This document shows positions 30,332 to 40,380 of a stretch of 64,000 bases of DNA, one piece after another; positions within the stretch are counted from its first letter, which is position 1, and every line of letters begins with the position of its first letter. The stretch comes from Azotobacter chroococcum (GTDB taxonomy: Bacteria > Pseudomonadota > Gammaproteobacteria > Pseudomonadales > Pseudomonadaceae). A program made the translations under genes and the position numbers. The notes beneath the pieces are model-generated. The model saw nothing but the letters and a program-made list of their open reading frames with translations, had not been told where the DNA came from and searched no databases. The stretch lies in assembly GCF_004339665.1 (NCBI RefSeq), contig NZ_SMMU01000011.1:62001-126000 (forward strand), written 5' to 3'.

Positions 30332-31579
30332 ATGACGACCTACACCTCGCAACACCTGGCGTCCGCAGACGCGGAACAGGACGCCCGGCGAACCTGGCTG
30401 ACCATCGCCCTGTGCTTTTCCGTCGCGGTGCTGGAGGGCATCGACTTCCAGGCGCCGGGCATCGCCGCGCCGGGCATGGCCGCGGCCTTCGGTCTGGACA
30501 GGCTGCACATGGGCTGGGTGTTCAGCGCCGGCATCCTCGGCCTGTTGCCCGGCGCCCTGGTCGGCGGCTGGCTGGCCGACCGCATCGGCCGCAAGTGGGT
30601 ACTGATCGGTTCGGTGGCGCTGTTCGGCCTGTTCTCCATCGCCACCGCCCATGCCTGGGAGCTCTACAGCCTGCTGGCGGCGCGCCTGCTGACCGGAGTC
30701 GGTCTCGGCGCGGCGCTGCCCAACCTGATCGCGCTGTGCTCGGAAGCGGCCGGCGAGCGCCTGCGCGGCACCGCGGTGAGCCTGATGTACTGCGGCGTGC
30801 CGCTGGGTGCGGCGCTGGCGGCCGCCATCGGTATCGCCGGCTTTTCCGCCGACTGGACACTGGTCTACTACGTCGGCGGCGTGCTGCCGCTGCTGGTGCT
30901 GCCGCTGCTGGCCTTCTGGCTGCCGGAGTCGGCGGCCTTCCGCGCCCGCCAGCAGTCGGCAACCCTGGCCGCTCCTGTCCCGGTCGTCGAGGGCCTGTTC
31001 CGCAACGGCAGTGCGCTGCCCACCCTGCTGCTGTGGGGCGCCTATTTCTTCACCCTGATGGTCGTCTACATGCTGATCAGCTGGCTGCCGAGCCTGCTGG
31101 TGGGGCAGGGCTTCACCGGCAGGGAGGCCAGTTGGGTGATGTTCTCCCTGCAGATCGGTGCGGCGGTCGGCACCCTGATGCTCGGCGTGCTGATGGAGCG
31201 TCTGCGGCCGCTGGCGATGGCCGGGCTGATCTATCTCGGCCTGCTCGCCGCACTGGCGGCGCTCGGGCTGTCCGAGGCGTTCGCCAGCATGCTGCTGGCC
31301 GGCTTCGCCGCCGGCATGTTCGCCACCGGCGGGCAGGGCGTGCTCTATGCCCTGGCGCCGCTGTTCTACCGCACTGAAGTGCGCGCCACCGGCGTCGGCA
31401 GCGCGGTGGCGGTCGGCCGCCTGGGCGCCATGAGCGGCCCGCTGGTGGCTGGCAAGATGCTGGCGCTGGGCTTCGGCAGCGCCGGGGTGATGTTGGCCTC
31501 GGCACCGGGCCTGGTGCTGGCCGGCGTGGCGGTGTTCTACCTGCTTGGCCGGCGTCGCGGGCAGGGCGCGCCGGCCTGA
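30332..31579 (+). CDS. mhpT: MFS aromatic acid transporter (AAHS type)
   Basis: This 415-residue protein has 12 predicted membrane segments and is of the aromatic acid:H+ symporter family. The family motif DFQAPGIAAPGMAAAFGL lies in the first helix region (family form D.xD), GGWLADRIGRKWVL is the MFS loop 2-3 signature, and LFYRTEVRATGVG is typical of the family. It probably imports the phenylpropanoid substrate. The gene symbol follows the cluster's parallel with E. coli mhp. Confidence 0.88.
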   Translation: MTTYTSQHLASADAEQDARRTWLTIALCFSVAVLEGIDFQAPGIAAPGMAAAFGLDRLHMGWVFSAGILGLLPGALVGGWLADRIGRKWVLIGSVALFGLFSIATAHAWELYSLLAARLLTGVGLGAALPNLIALCSEAAGERLRGTAVSLMYCGVPLGAALAAAIGIAGFSADWTLVYYVGGVLPLLVLPLLAFWLPESAAFRARQQSATLAAPVPVVEGLFRNGSALPTLLLWGAYFFTLMVVYMLISWLPSLLVGQGFTGREASWVMFSLQIGAAVGTLMLGVLMERLRPLAMAGLIYLGLLAALAALGLSEAFASMLLAGFAAGMFATGGQGVLYALAPLFYRTEVRATGVGSAVAVGRLGAMSGPLVAGKMLALGFGSAGVMLASAPGLVLAGVAVFYLLGRRRGQGAPA

Positions 31580-31689
31580 GTCGATCGGCGCGGTCCGGCG
31601 GGGCCGCGCTGCATTTCCCCATTCCGCTGCTTCGCCGCCGTCCCGCTGCGGGGCGCTGGCAGACCACAAGAACAATAAAGGTAACCGAC

Positions 31690-32964
31690 ATGCTCGACAC
31701 AAGACGGGGCGCGGCCGGCGCAGCCCTGCTGCTGCTCGCCCAGGGAACGGCACTGGGCGCTGGCTTCATCGAGGACAGCCAGGGCAGCCTGACCCTGCGC
31801 AACTTCTACTTCGACCGCGACTACAAGGGCGAAAGCAACGTATCCGCGCGCCGCGAGTGGGCGCAGGGTTTCATCCTCAACATCAAGTCCGGCTTCACCG
31901 AAGGCCCGGTCGGCTTCGGCCTCGACCTGCAGGGCATGCTCGGCGTCCAGCTCGACTCCTCGCGCGATAGGGTCGGCACCGGCCTGCTGCCGGTCCAGCG
32001 CGGTAGCGGCGAGGCCGCGCAGGAGTATTCCGAGCTGGGCATCACCGGCAAGGTCCGCTACTCGAAGACCGAACTGCATGTCGGCACCGTGATGCCGCGC
32101 CTGCCGATCTTGATCAGCAGCCCGGCCCGGCTGCTCTGGCAGACCTTCCGCGGCGGCCACCTGCGCTCCCAGGACATCCCCGGCCTGAGCTTCCAGGGCG
32201 GCTACCTGAACCGCATGAACCAGCGCGACTCCACCGACTACCAGAAGATCACCATCGCCGCGCCCAACGGCCGCTTCGACGGCACCGCCGAGTCCGACGA
32301 GTTCATCTTCCTCGGCGGCGACTACGCGCTGACGAAAGAGCTGACCCTGAGCTACTACCACGCCCGTCTCGACGAGATCTACCAGCAGAACTACCTGGGC
32401 GCGATCCACCAGTTCAAGCTCGGGCCGGGCGAGTTCAAGATCGACTTCCGCTACTTCCTCAGCGACGAGGAGGGCGACGGCAAGGCCGGCTCGGTCGACA
32501 ACCAGTACGTCGGCCTGAACTTCGGCTACAAGCTGGGCGGGCACCGGCTGACGGTGGGCGGCGCGCTGTCCAGCGGCGACTCGGCGATGCCCTACATCGC
32601 CGGCTCGGAGCCGCACCTGATCTCCGAGTACGCGATCAGCTCGGAATTCCTCAATGCCGACGAGCACTTCTGGCACGTGCGCTACGAATACGACTTCGCC
32701 GCGGCCGGGCTGCCCGGGCTGATCGGGGTGGCGCGCTTCATGAAGGGCACCAACGCCGAGCTGCCGGAGCGCCTCGGTGGGCAGGACCGGGAGGAGACCG
32801 AGCGCTACCTGGAGCTGTCCTACGTGGTGCAGTCGGGGCCGTTGAAGAACGTGGCGCTGCGCCTGCGCAACTCGCGCTACCAGAACAGCTTCGCGCCCAA
32901 TGCGACGATGCGCGACGACAACGAGACGCGGGTCAACGTCGATTACACATGGAAGCTCTGGTAG
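31690..32964 (+). CDS. OprD-family outer membrane porin
   Basis: This 424-residue beta-barrel protein has a signal peptide (about residues 1-23, cut after GTALGA) and the OprD start GFIEDSQGSLTLRNFYFDRDY. LPILISSPARLLWQTFRGG, NADEHFWHVRYEYDF and the C-terminal VDYTWKLW barrel strand are characteristic. OprD/Opd porins of pseudomonads admit amino acids or aromatic acids. Its place at the end of the mhp island suggests uptake of the pathway substrate. Confidence 0.92.
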   Translation: MLDTRRGAAGAALLLLAQGTALGAGFIEDSQGSLTLRNFYFDRDYKGESNVSARREWAQGFILNIKSGFTEGPVGFGLDLQGMLGVQLDSSRDRVGTGLLPVQRGSGEAAQEYSELGITGKVRYSKTELHVGTVMPRLPILISSPARLLWQTFRGGHLRSQDIPGLSFQGGYLNRMNQRDSTDYQKITIAAPNGRFDGTAESDEFIFLGGDYALTKELTLSYYHARLDEIYQQNYLGAIHQFKLGPGEFKIDFRYFLSDEEGDGKAGSVDNQYVGLNFGYKLGGHRLTVGGALSSGDSAMPYIAGSEPHLISEYAISSEFLNADEHFWHVRYEYDFAAAGLPGLIGVARFMKGTNAELPERLGGQDREETERYLELSYVVQSGPLKNVALRLRNSRYQNSFAPNATMRDDNETRVNVDYTWKLW

Positions 32965-32976
32965 GGGGAGAAACGT

Positions 32977-33000
32977 TCGAGGCTCCCGAAGGAGCCTCGA
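32977..33000. terminator. Hairpin between the porin gene and ETF-QO
   Basis: A 10-bp stem TCGAGGCTCC, loop CGAA, GGAGCCTCGA between two convergent genes. The T tracts that follow are weak in both directions. Confidence 0.6.
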
Positions 33001-33009
33001 TGGTTTCGC

Positions 33010-34665
33010 TTACATGTTGGGATAGTTCGGCCCGCCAGCGCCTTCCGGGGCCACCCAGGTGATGTTCTGGGCCGGGTCCTTGATGTCGCAGGTCTTGCAG
33101 TGCACGCAGTTCTGCGCGTTGATCTGGAAGCGCGGGCTGCCGTCGTCCTGGTTCACCACCTCGTAGACGCCGGCCGGGCAGTAGCGCTGCGCCGGCTCGT
33201 CGTACAGCGGCAGGTTGCGGGTGATCGGGATGCTCGGGTCGGTCAGCCGCAGGTGGCAGGGCTGGTCTTCCTCGTGGTTGGTGTTGGAGAGGAACACCGA
33301 GCTGAGCTTGTCGAAGCTGAGCTTGCCGTCCGGCTTGGGATACTCGATCCGCTTCGCCTCGGAGGCCAGCTTCAGGCAGGCGTGGTCCGGCTTGTCGTCG
33401 TGCAGGGTGAACGGGATCTTGCCGCCGAACAGGTTCTGGTCGATGAAGTTGAAGGCCCCGCCGGCCAGCGCGCCGAACTTGTGGATGGCGGCGCCGAAGT
33501 TGCGGCTGCGGAACAGCTCCTCGTACAGCCAGCTGGACTTGAACGACTCGACGTAGCCGTTCAGCTCGTCGCCGCCCTGGCTGCCGCCGGCGAGGGCGGC
33601 AAGGACGGCGTCGGCGGCCAGCATGCCGGACTTCATCGCGGTGTGGCTGCCCTTGATCTTGGCGAAGTTCAGGGTGCCCAGGTCGCAGCCGATCAGCGCG
33701 CCGCCGGGGAAGACCATCTTCGGCAGCGAGTTCAGACCGCCCTTGCAGATGGCGCGGGCGCCGTAGGACACCCGCTTGCCGCCTTGCAGGTACTGGGCGA
33801 TCACCGGGTGGTGCTTGTAGCGCTGGAACTCGTCGAAGGGCGACAGGAAGGGGTTGCTGTAGGACAGGTCGACGATCAGGCCGACCACCACCTGGCCGTT
33901 CTCCAGATGATAGAGGAAGGAGCCGCCCGGGTTCTCGTCGTCCAGCGGCCAGCCGGCGGTGTGCACCACCAGGCCCTGCTCGTGGCGGGTCGGTTCGACG
34001 TCCCAGATTTCCTTGATGCCGATGCCGTAGTGCTGGGCATCGGCCTCTTCGTCCAGCTGGAAGCGGGCGATCAGCTGCTTGCCGATGTGGCCGCGGCAGC
34101 CCTCGGCGAACAGGGTGTACTTGCCGCGCAACTCCATGCCGGGAGTGTAGTAGCCGTCCTTCGGCTTGCCTTCGCGGTCGACGCCCAGGTCGCCGGTGAC
34201 GATGCCGCGCACCACGCCGCTCTCGTCGATCAGCGCCTCCTGGGCGGCGAAGCCCGGGTAGATCTCGACGCCCATGGCTTCGGCCTGCTGCGCCAGCCAG
34301 CGGCACAGGTTGCCCAGGGAGATGATGTAGTTGCCCTCGTTGTGCATGGTCTTGGGCACGAGGGCATTCGGCAGCCTGGTGGCCTTCTCGGCGCTCTTGA
34401 ACAGGTAGATGTCGTCGCGTTTGACCGGGGTGTTCAGCGGGGCGCCCAGCTCCTTCCAGTTCGGGAAGAGTTCGTTCAGGGCGCGCGGCTCGAAGACGGC
34501 ACCGGAGAGGATGTGGGCGCCGACTTCGGAACCCTTCTCGACCACGCACACGCTGATCTCCTGACCAGCCTCGGCGGCCTGCTGCTTCAGCCGACAGGCG
34601 GCGGACAGACCGGCCGGACCGGCGCCGACGATGACGACGTCGAATTCCATGTATTCGCGTTCCAC
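33010..34665 (-). CDS. Electron transfer flavoprotein-ubiquinone oxidoreductase
   Basis: This 551-residue membrane-associated FAD/4Fe-4S protein passes electrons from ETF to ubiquinone. [17 protein letters not shown] is the FAD Rossmann motif. The C-terminal cluster ligands are in RYCPAGVYE and [13 protein letters not shown]. The GTG at 34665, preceded by AGGAG at six bases, gives [14 protein letters not shown], the family start. An upstream ATG at 34719 is not favoured. It is divergent from etfBA. Confidence 0.96.
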   Translation of the reverse strand: MEREYMEFDVVIVGAGPAGLSAACRLKQQAAEAGQEISVCVVEKGSEVGAHILSGAVFEPRALNELFPNWKELGAPLNTPVKRDDIYLFKSAEKATRLPNALVPKTMHNEGNYIISLGNLCRWLAQQAEAMGVEIYPGFAAQEALIDESGVVRGIVTGDLGVDREGKPKDGYYTPGMELRGKYTLFAEGCRGHIGKQLIARFQLDEEADAQHYGIGIKEIWDVEPTRHEQGLVVHTAGWPLDDENPGGSFLYHLENGQVVVGLIVDLSYSNPFLSPFDEFQRYKHHPVIAQYLQGGKRVSYGARAICKGGLNSLPKMVFPGGALIGCDLGTLNFAKIKGSHTAMKSGMLAADAVLAALAGGSQGGDELNGYVESFKSSWLYEELFRSRNFGAAIHKFGALAGGAFNFIDQNLFGGKIPFTLHDDKPDHACLKLASEAKRIEYPKPDGKLSFDKLSSVFLSNTNHEEDQPCHLRLTDPSIPITRNLPLYDEPAQRYCPAGVYEVVNQDDGSPRFQINAQNCVHCKTCDIKDPAQNITWVAPEGAGGPNYPNM

Positions 34666-34953
34666 AGATATCTCCTGCTCGGGGCTCTCTTCGCGTGTTC
34701 CCGGATGGGGGTCGGCCATTATATATCCGAGCCCTCGGGGCGGACCAATGCAAAGACGGCGGCGAACTGCCCCGCAGGCGGCTGCCGGAGCCCCGGAAAG
34801 CCAGGCCGCTCTCGGTTGACCGGGCGGTGCCCTGCGGTCAAGATACGGCCCGTTTCATGCTCGCCGCAGGGGGCTGACGTCGGCTCCGGCCGTCAACCAC
34901 AGGCCATTGCTTGCCTTGGCGACATTCCATCTACCGGAGAGAACGAGGAATCC

Positions 34954-35703
34954 ATGAAGGTTCTTGTAGCTGTCAAACGAGTGGTCGACTACAACGTCAA
35001 GGTCCGCGTCAAGGCCGATGGCTCCGGCGTCGACCTGGCCAACGTCAAGATGTCGATGAACCCCTTCTGCGAGATCGCCGTGGAAGAAGCGGTGCGCCTG
35101 AAGGAGCGCGGCATCGCCACGGAGATCGTCGCCGTGTCCGTCGGCCCGGCCCAGGCTCAGGAGCAGCTGCGCACCGCCCTGGCCCTCGGCGCCGACCGCG
35201 CCCTCCTGATCGAGACCGACGAGGAACTCGGTTCCCTGGCGGTGGCCAAGCTGCTCAAGGCGGTGGTCGACAAGGAGCAGCCGCAGCTGGTCATCACCGG
35301 CAAGCAGGCCATCGACAGCGACAACAACCAGACCGGGCAGATGCTCGCCGCGCTGACCGGCTACGCCCAGGGCACCTTCGCCTCCAAGCTCGAGCTGTCC
35401 GGCGACAAACTCAAGGTCGTCCGCGAGATCGACGGCGGCCTGCAGACCCTGGAGCTGGCCCTGCCGGCCATCGTCACCACCGACCTGCGCCTGAACGAGC
35501 CGCGCTACGCTTCCTTGCCGAACATCATGAAGGCCAAGAAGAAGCCGCTGGAGACGGTCACGCCCGCGGATCTGGGCGTATCCGTCGCCTCCACCCTGAA
35601 GACCCTCAAGGTCGAGGCGCCGGCCGAGCGGCAGGCCGGCATCAAGGTGGGCTCGGTGGCCGAGCTGGTGGAGAAGCTGAAGAACGAGGCGAAGGTGATC
35701 TGA
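34954..35703 (+). CDS. etfB: Electron transfer flavoprotein beta subunit
   Basis: This 249-residue protein binds AMP and partners EtfA to collect electrons from acyl-CoA and other flavin dehydrogenases. [18 protein letters not shown] is the family start, [17 protein letters not shown] is the ETF-beta signature, and the recognition loop is near [13 protein letters not shown]. The large ORF upstream of the ATG runs antisense through ETF-QO and is ignored. Confidence 0.98.
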   Translation: MKVLVAVKRVVDYNVKVRVKADGSGVDLANVKMSMNPFCEIAVEEAVRLKERGIATEIVAVSVGPAQAQEQLRTALALGADRALLIETDEELGSLAVAKLLKAVVDKEQPQLVITGKQAIDSDNNQTGQMLAALTGYAQGTFASKLELSGDKLKVVREIDGGLQTLELALPAIVTTDLRLNEPRYASLPNIMKAKKKPLETVTPADLGVSVASTLKTLKVEAPAERQAGIKVGSVAELVEKLKNEAKVI

Positions 35704-35704
35704 G

Positions 35705-36634
35705 ATGGCAATCCTGGTAATCGCTGAACACGACAACGCGGTACTGGCGGCCGCGACCCTGAACACCGTCGCGGCTGCACAGCAGATCGGCGGCGACCTC
35801 CATGTGCTGGTGGCCGGCAGCGGCTGCAGTGCCGTCGCCGAGAGCGCCGCGAAGATCGCCGGGGTGGCCAAGGTGCTGGTCGCCGACGACGCGGCCTACG
35901 CCCACCTGCTGGCGGAGAACGTCGCGCCGCTGATCGCCGGTCTGGCCAAGGGGTACAGCCACGTGCTGGCGCCGGCCTCGACCAACGGCAAGAACTACCT
36001 GCCGCGCGTCGCCGCACTGCTCGACGTCGAGCAGATCTCCGAGATCGTCGCGGTGGAAAGCGCCGACACCTTCAAGCGGCCGATCTACGCCGGCAACGCC
36101 ATCGCCACCGTGCAGTCCAGCGCGCCGATCAAGGTGATCAGCGTGCGCGCCACCGCCTTCGACGCGGCGGCGGGCGAGGGCGGCAGCGCGTCCATCGAGG
36201 CGCTGGCCGGTGCGGGCGAGGCGGGCACCTCGAGCTTCGTCGGCGAGGAGCTGGCCAAGTCGGACCGTCCGGAGCTGACCTCGGCGCGGGTGGTGATCTC
36301 CGGCGGGCGCGGCCTGCAAAGCGGGGAGAACTTCGGGCTGCTGTACGCGCTGGCGGACAAGCTGGGGGCGGCGGTGGGCGCCTCGCGCGCCGCGGTGGAT
36401 GCGGGTTTTGCGCCGAACGACATGCAGGTCGGGCAGACCGGCAAGATCGTCGCGCCGGACCTGTACATCGCGGTGGGCATCTCCGGGGCGATCCAGCACC
36501 TGGCGGGGATGAAGGACTCGAAGGTGATCGTGGCGATCAACAAGGACGCCGAGGCGCCGATCTTCCAGGTGGCCGACTACGGCCTGGTGGCGGATCTGTT
36601 CGAAGTCGTGCCGGAGCTGGAAAAGCAGCTCTGA
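35705..36634 (+). CDS. etfA: Electron transfer flavoprotein alpha subunit
   Basis: This 309-residue FAD-binding subunit has the C-terminal FAD motif in [28 protein letters not shown], and [16 protein letters not shown] is conserved. It starts one base after the etfB stop region. The pair feeds the divergently encoded ETF-QO. Confidence 0.98.
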   Translation: MAILVIAEHDNAVLAAATLNTVAAAQQIGGDLHVLVAGSGCSAVAESAAKIAGVAKVLVADDAAYAHLLAENVAPLIAGLAKGYSHVLAPASTNGKNYLPRVAALLDVEQISEIVAVESADTFKRPIYAGNAIATVQSSAPIKVISVRATAFDAAAGEGGSASIEALAGAGEAGTSSFVGEELAKSDRPELTSARVVISGGRGLQSGENFGLLYALADKLGAAVGASRAAVDAGFAPNDMQVGQTGKIVAPDLYIAVGISGAIQHLAGMKDSKVIVAINKDAEAPIFQVADYGLVADLFEVVPELEKQL

Positions 36635-36654
36635 CCGCTCGCCGGCCGGACCCG

Positions 36655-36677
36655 AAGCCCGCTCACCGAGCGGGCTT
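36655..36677 (+). terminator. Terminator after etfA
   Basis: A 10-bp stem AAGCCCGCTC / GAGCGGGCTT with a 3-base loop, followed by a short T-rich stretch. Confidence 0.7.
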
Positions 36678-36726
36678 CTTGCAACTGGGGCCGGCAACTC
36701 TCCAACCACGCCCCTGCGGAAATTCC

Positions 36727-37542
36727 ATGCAGAACCGTTTCCTTGCCGCGCTGCTGGCGCTGGCCGGCCTGCTGTCGCCCATGGCGGTCGCGGCCGGCAC
36801 CTGCGAGCGGCTGGTCGCCACCGGCGACCCCGACCAGCCGCCCTATCTCTGGCGCGATCCGCAGAATCCCGGGCAACTGATCGGCGCCAGCGCCGACCTG
36901 CTCGAGCTGCTGGCCAAGGCGCTGGAGCTCAGGATCGACCTGATCCGCTCCCGTTCCCGGGAGCGTGCCGAGGCGAACGTGGCGAGCGGCCGCATCGACC
37001 TGCTGGTCGGCAGCTTCCCCAGCGCCGCCCGCCTGGAGTCGCTGGACTTCATCGAGCCGGCGCTCTTCGTGCAGTCCGCGGTGGTCTGGGTGCACAGGGA
37101 CCGGGTCTTCCCCTATGAAGGCTGGAGCGACCTGTACACTCACCAGGGCGCGGCCTTGGCCGATGGCCGCTTGGCCCGCGAGTTCGAGCCGCTGTCCGGC
37201 ACCTCCCTGCCGCTCGAGGAACTGCCGACCCTGGCCGAAGCCCTGAAGAAGCTGCAGCGGGGCGAGGTCGCCTATCTGCTCGGGGAGCCGTATGCCGTCC
37301 GGGCCGCCGCCGAGGCGCTGGGTATGCAGGCGGAGATCCAGCCGCTGCTGCCGCCGCTGGTCAGCGAAGGACTGTATCTGGCCGTGGGACGCGACTCCGC
37401 CTGCAACGAGCCGGCGCTGCGTGCCCGGCTGGCGGCCCGGCTGGCCGAGCTGAACGCCGCCGGGCTGGTGGAAAGCCTGTTGCAACGCAATGCCGCGCGC
37501 TGGAAGGCGCAGGGCTTGCCGTCTTCACCCGCTGCCAAGTAG
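36727..37542 (+). CDS. Secreted SBP_bac_3-type solute-binding protein
   Basis: This 271-residue protein has a signal peptide (about residues 1-23) and one periplasmic binding fold of the type 3 solute-binding family (TGDPDQPPYLW at the N-terminus, SGRIDLLVGSFP, QRGEVAYLLGEPYA). No ABC permease or ATPase genes adjoin it. Stand-alone members in pseudomonads bind amino acids or act with sensor proteins. The ligand is unknown. Confidence 0.8.
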   Translation: MQNRFLAALLALAGLLSPMAVAAGTCERLVATGDPDQPPYLWRDPQNPGQLIGASADLLELLAKALELRIDLIRSRSRERAEANVASGRIDLLVGSFPSAARLESLDFIEPALFVQSAVVWVHRDRVFPYEGWSDLYTHQGAALADGRLAREFEPLSGTSLPLEELPTLAEALKKLQRGEVAYLLGEPYAVRAAAEALGMQAEIQPLLPPLVSEGLYLAVGRDSACNEPALRARLAARLAELNAAGLVESLLQRNAARWKAQGLPSSPAAK

Positions 37543-37552
37543 GAATCCATTC

Positions 37553-37903
37553 GTGAATAGCGCACGTTTTTCCGTTGCCCTGCTTTTCCTCGTCGTGGCC
37601 GGCTGCGCCAGTGATCCCGCGCCGCACGAGCAGCTGCGCCTGAGCGAGCAGGCGCTGGTGCAGGCCCGCGCCGTCGGCGCCGACGCGGAGCAGACCGAGC
37701 TGGCCCTGGCGCAGGGCAAGTTCGAGCAGGTCGGGGCCGCGCTGGCCGCCGGCCATCACAAGCAGGCGCGCATGCTGGCCGAACAGGCCGAGCTGGATGC
37801 GCGTCTGGCCGAGGCACAGCTGCTGACCCGCAAGAGCAACAAGCAGGTGAGCGAAGTCGAGCAGCAGATCGGCGTGCTGCGCCAGCAACTGGGGGAACTC
37901 TGA
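37553..37903 (+). CDS. DUF4398 lipoprotein
   Basis: This 116-residue predicted lipoprotein has a GTG start and a lipobox ending VVAGC at Cys18. The mature part is a helical coiled-coil domain (LRLSEQALVQARAVGA, QARMLAEQAELDARLAEAQ) of DUF4398. Its stop overlaps the ATG of the OmpA-family gene, so the pair is translated together. Both probably sit on the inner face of the outer membrane. Confidence 0.82.
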   Translation: MNSARFSVALLFLVVAGCASDPAPHEQLRLSEQALVQARAVGADAEQTELALAQGKFEQVGAALAAGHHKQARMLAEQAELDARLAEAQLLTRKSNKQVSEVEQQIGVLRQQLGEL

Positions 37904-38715
37904 TGAAGGGGCCGCATGCTTTCCCGTTCGGCCTGCTGGCCCTGGCGCTGCTGGGCGGTTGCGCCACCACCTCGCCGGAGACGCGGCGAACCCTGGACGA
38001 GGCGCACGCCGAGCTGCTGGCCATCCGCACCGATCCGGCGGTGCGGCTCAGCGCCGAGAAGGACCTGGCGCGGGCCGAGGAGTCGCTGGGGCGGGCCGAG
38101 CGCTTCTCCAGCTATCTGGGCAGCGAGGAGGATGTCCTCCACTATGCCTATCTGAGCCGGCGCTATGGCCAGATCGCCCGCGAGCATGGCGCGCAGCGCC
38201 AGGCCGCCGAGCGCGTCGCCCAGCTGGAGAAGGAGCGCGATCGCCTGCAGCTGGCCCTGAGCGAGGCCCGCCTGCTGAATGCCGAACAACAGGGGCAATG
38301 GCTCGAGGAACAGCTGCTCGGCCAGGCCGCCACCGAAACCGAGCGCGGTCTGGTGATGACCCTGGGCGATGTGCTGTTCGATAGCGGGCAGGTGGAGCTG
38401 CGCTCGGCGGCGACGCGCACCGTGCTGCAGGTGGCCAGGTTCCTGCGCCTCAACCAGCGCCGCGTGGTGCGCATCGAGGGCTATACCGACACCCAGGGCG
38501 ACGACCGGCTCAACCTCGAACTGTCCCGCGGTCGCGCCCAGTCGGTCCGCGACATGCTCGTGGATCTGGGCGTCGACGGCAAACGCATCCAGGTCGCCGG
38601 CTACGGCGAGGCCTACCCGGTCGCCGAGAACGCCTCCAACCAAGGCCGCGCGCGCAACCGCCGGGTGGAGATCGTGTTCTCCGATGAAGAGGGCAAGCTG
38701 GGCGCGGGGCGCTGA
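37903..38715 (+). CDS. OmpA-family lipoprotein with helical DUF4398-like domain
   Basis: This 270-residue lipoprotein has a lipobox at ALLGGC, a long helical region (about residues 25-140), and a C-terminal OmpA-like peptidoglycan-binding domain from about residue 148 (GDVLFDSGQVELR, EGYTDTQGDDRLNLELSRGRAQSV, GYGEAYPVAENAS..GRARNRRVEI). The Asp and Arg that contact diaminopimelate are present. It probably links the outer membrane to the wall. Confidence 0.9.
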   Translation: MKGPHAFPFGLLALALLGGCATTSPETRRTLDEAHAELLAIRTDPAVRLSAEKDLARAEESLGRAERFSSYLGSEEDVLHYAYLSRRYGQIAREHGAQRQAAERVAQLEKERDRLQLALSEARLLNAEQQGQWLEEQLLGQAATETERGLVMTLGDVLFDSGQVELRSAATRTVLQVARFLRLNQRRVVRIEGYTDTQGDDRLNLELSRGRAQSVRDMLVDLGVDGKRIQVAGYGEAYPVAENASNQGRARNRRVEIVFSDEEGKLGAGR

Positions 38716-38752
38716 TTGCCGTGCCCGCCGCCCGGCGGGCGCGATCCGCTGC

Positions 38753-38926
38753 CTACCTTTCCTTTTCCCGCTGCTCCCTGGCATCCAGCTCGGCGTTGCG
38801 CTGGCGGATGCGCTCGAGCTGCTCCTTGGTCAGGGGCAGCTTCTTCGCCGCGTCGCGCAGCGCCAGCAGGCTGCCGATCACCGAGCCAAACACCAGAATC
38901 AGTATCAGCCAGACGTACCAGGGCAT
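38753..38926 (-). CDS. DUF2897 small membrane protein
   Basis: This 57-residue protein has one N-terminal transmembrane helix (PWYVWLILILVFGSVIGSLL) and a charged helical tail (AAKKLPLTKEQLERIRQRN), the profile of DUF2897. The ATG at 38926 is preferred to the long upstream extension, which overlaps the kinase gene. Function is unknown. Confidence 0.8.
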   Translation of the reverse strand: MPWYVWLILILVFGSVIGSLLALRDAAKKLPLTKEQLERIRQRNAELDAREQREKER

Positions 38927-39077
38927 ATCGTGTTCCCTCGCAGGCCCCCTGCGGGTTGCAGGGGGTATCAGATTGCGTGGTGGCGGGGCGGGCTGTGCGG
39001 CATGAGCGTGACGACTGTCACATGATGGCAACTTGATACTGCTTGAATGGCGCCTTCCGCAAACACGGAGCGTGCCG

Positions 39078-40379
39078 ATGTCCTCCAGCGCCCTTGCCCC
39101 TCTGCTCAGGCCCGTCGCAGCGCTGCCCGCCACCATGAGCATAAGCGATGTGGCGGACCGCCTGCTCACGGCCGAGCACAAGGCCTTTCTTTCCCTGCCG
39201 GTGGTCGACGACGCTGGCCGGCCGCTCGGGCTGGTCAGCCGTTACAGGCTGCAGGACATCTTCATGCAGCGTTTCGGCCGCGATCTCTGGGGACGCCGCC
39301 CGGTCGTCGACGTGATGAACCCGGAGCCCCTGATCGTCAGCCTGGAGACCGGCCTGGAAGAGGCTGCCCGGCAGATCACCGGTCAGCTGCAGTATCCGAT
39401 CACCGAGGACTTCGTGCTGGTCGACGGGGCGGGCCGCTACCAGGGCCTGGGCACGGTGCTCGACCTGCTGAAGGCCATGGAGGTCCGCGTCGCCCAGCGC
39501 AACCGCGTGCTGCGCCGGGCGCTGACCGAGCTGCGCGAGTCGCAGACCCAGCTGGTGCAGGCGGAGAAGATGGCCTCGCTCGGGCAGATGGTCGCCGGCG
39601 TCGCCCACGAGCTGAACACCCCGCTGGGTTACGTGAAGAACAACGTGGAACTGCTGCGCGAATTGATCGAGCCGCTGTTCGGGCTGGCTGAGGCGCAGGC
39701 CGCGCTGGGCGACTGCCTGGGCGCCGCCGATGCCGACGAGGAGGCCCTGGCCCGTGCCCTGGAGAACGCCACCCGGGCCCGCGAGCGGGCCGCCCCGGAG
39801 CTGCTCGCCGGCGACCTCGGGCAGCTGTTCTCCGACACCCGCTACGGCCTCGAACAGATCGGCGAGCTGGTGGTCGGCCTGAAGGACTTCGCCCGCCTGG
39901 ACCGCGCCATGAGCGAGGAGGTCGATCTCAACGATTGCGTGCGCAGCACCCTGGTCATCGCCCGCAACGGTATCAAGGACAAGGTCGAGGTGCTGACCCG
40001 GCTCGGCGAGCTGCCGCGCATCGCCTGCGCGCCCTCGCAGATCAACCAGGTGCTGCTCAACCTGCTCAACAACGCCGCCCAGGCGATGGAGCGCCTCGGC
40101 CGCATCCTGATCAAGACCTGGGCCGAGCCGGATGCGCTGTGCCTGTCGGTGCAGGACGACGGCTGCGGCATGCCGCCGGAGGTCCTCAAGCGCATCTTCG
40201 ATCCCTTCTACACCACCAAGCCGGTCGGCCAGGGTACCGGCCTCGGCCTGTCGATCAGCTTCAAGATCATCCAGGACCATGGCGGCAGCATCCAGGTCGC
40301 CTCCGAAGTCGGACGGGGCACGCGCTTCCTGATCCGCCTGCCCCTCACCCAAGCCGCCAGCCTGCAACGGAGCGCCTGA
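39078..40379 (+). CDS. CBS-domain sensor histidine kinase
   Basis: This 433-residue cytoplasmic kinase has an N-terminal pair of CBS-like segments (about residues 15-130), then a linker and HisKA domain with His177 in GVAHELNTPLG, and the HATPase_c domain (NAAQAM, DDGCGMPPEV, GTGLGLSIS). No membrane segment is seen, so it senses a cytoplasmic ligand, perhaps a nucleotide. Its stop abuts the response regulator gene. Confidence 0.92.
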   Translation: MSSSALAPLLRPVAALPATMSISDVADRLLTAEHKAFLSLPVVDDAGRPLGLVSRYRLQDIFMQRFGRDLWGRRPVVDVMNPEPLIVSLETGLEEAARQITGQLQYPITEDFVLVDGAGRYQGLGTVLDLLKAMEVRVAQRNRVLRRALTELRESQTQLVQAEKMASLGQMVAGVAHELNTPLGYVKNNVELLRELIEPLFGLAEAQAALGDCLGAADADEEALARALENATRARERAAPELLAGDLGQLFSDTRYGLEQIGELVVGLKDFARLDRAMSEEVDLNDCVRSTLVIARNGIKDKVEVLTRLGELPRIACAPSQINQVLLNLLNNAAQAMERLGRILIKTWAEPDALCLSVQDDGCGMPPEVLKRIFDPFYTTKPVGQGTGLGLSISFKIIQDHGGSIQVASEVGRGTRFLIRLPLTQAASLQRSA

Positions 40380-40380
40380 C

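Noticed and set aside
33100-34953. Long plus-strand frame in front of etfB
   Set aside because: It is antisense to ETF-QO and shows no protein similarity; etfB starts at 34954.
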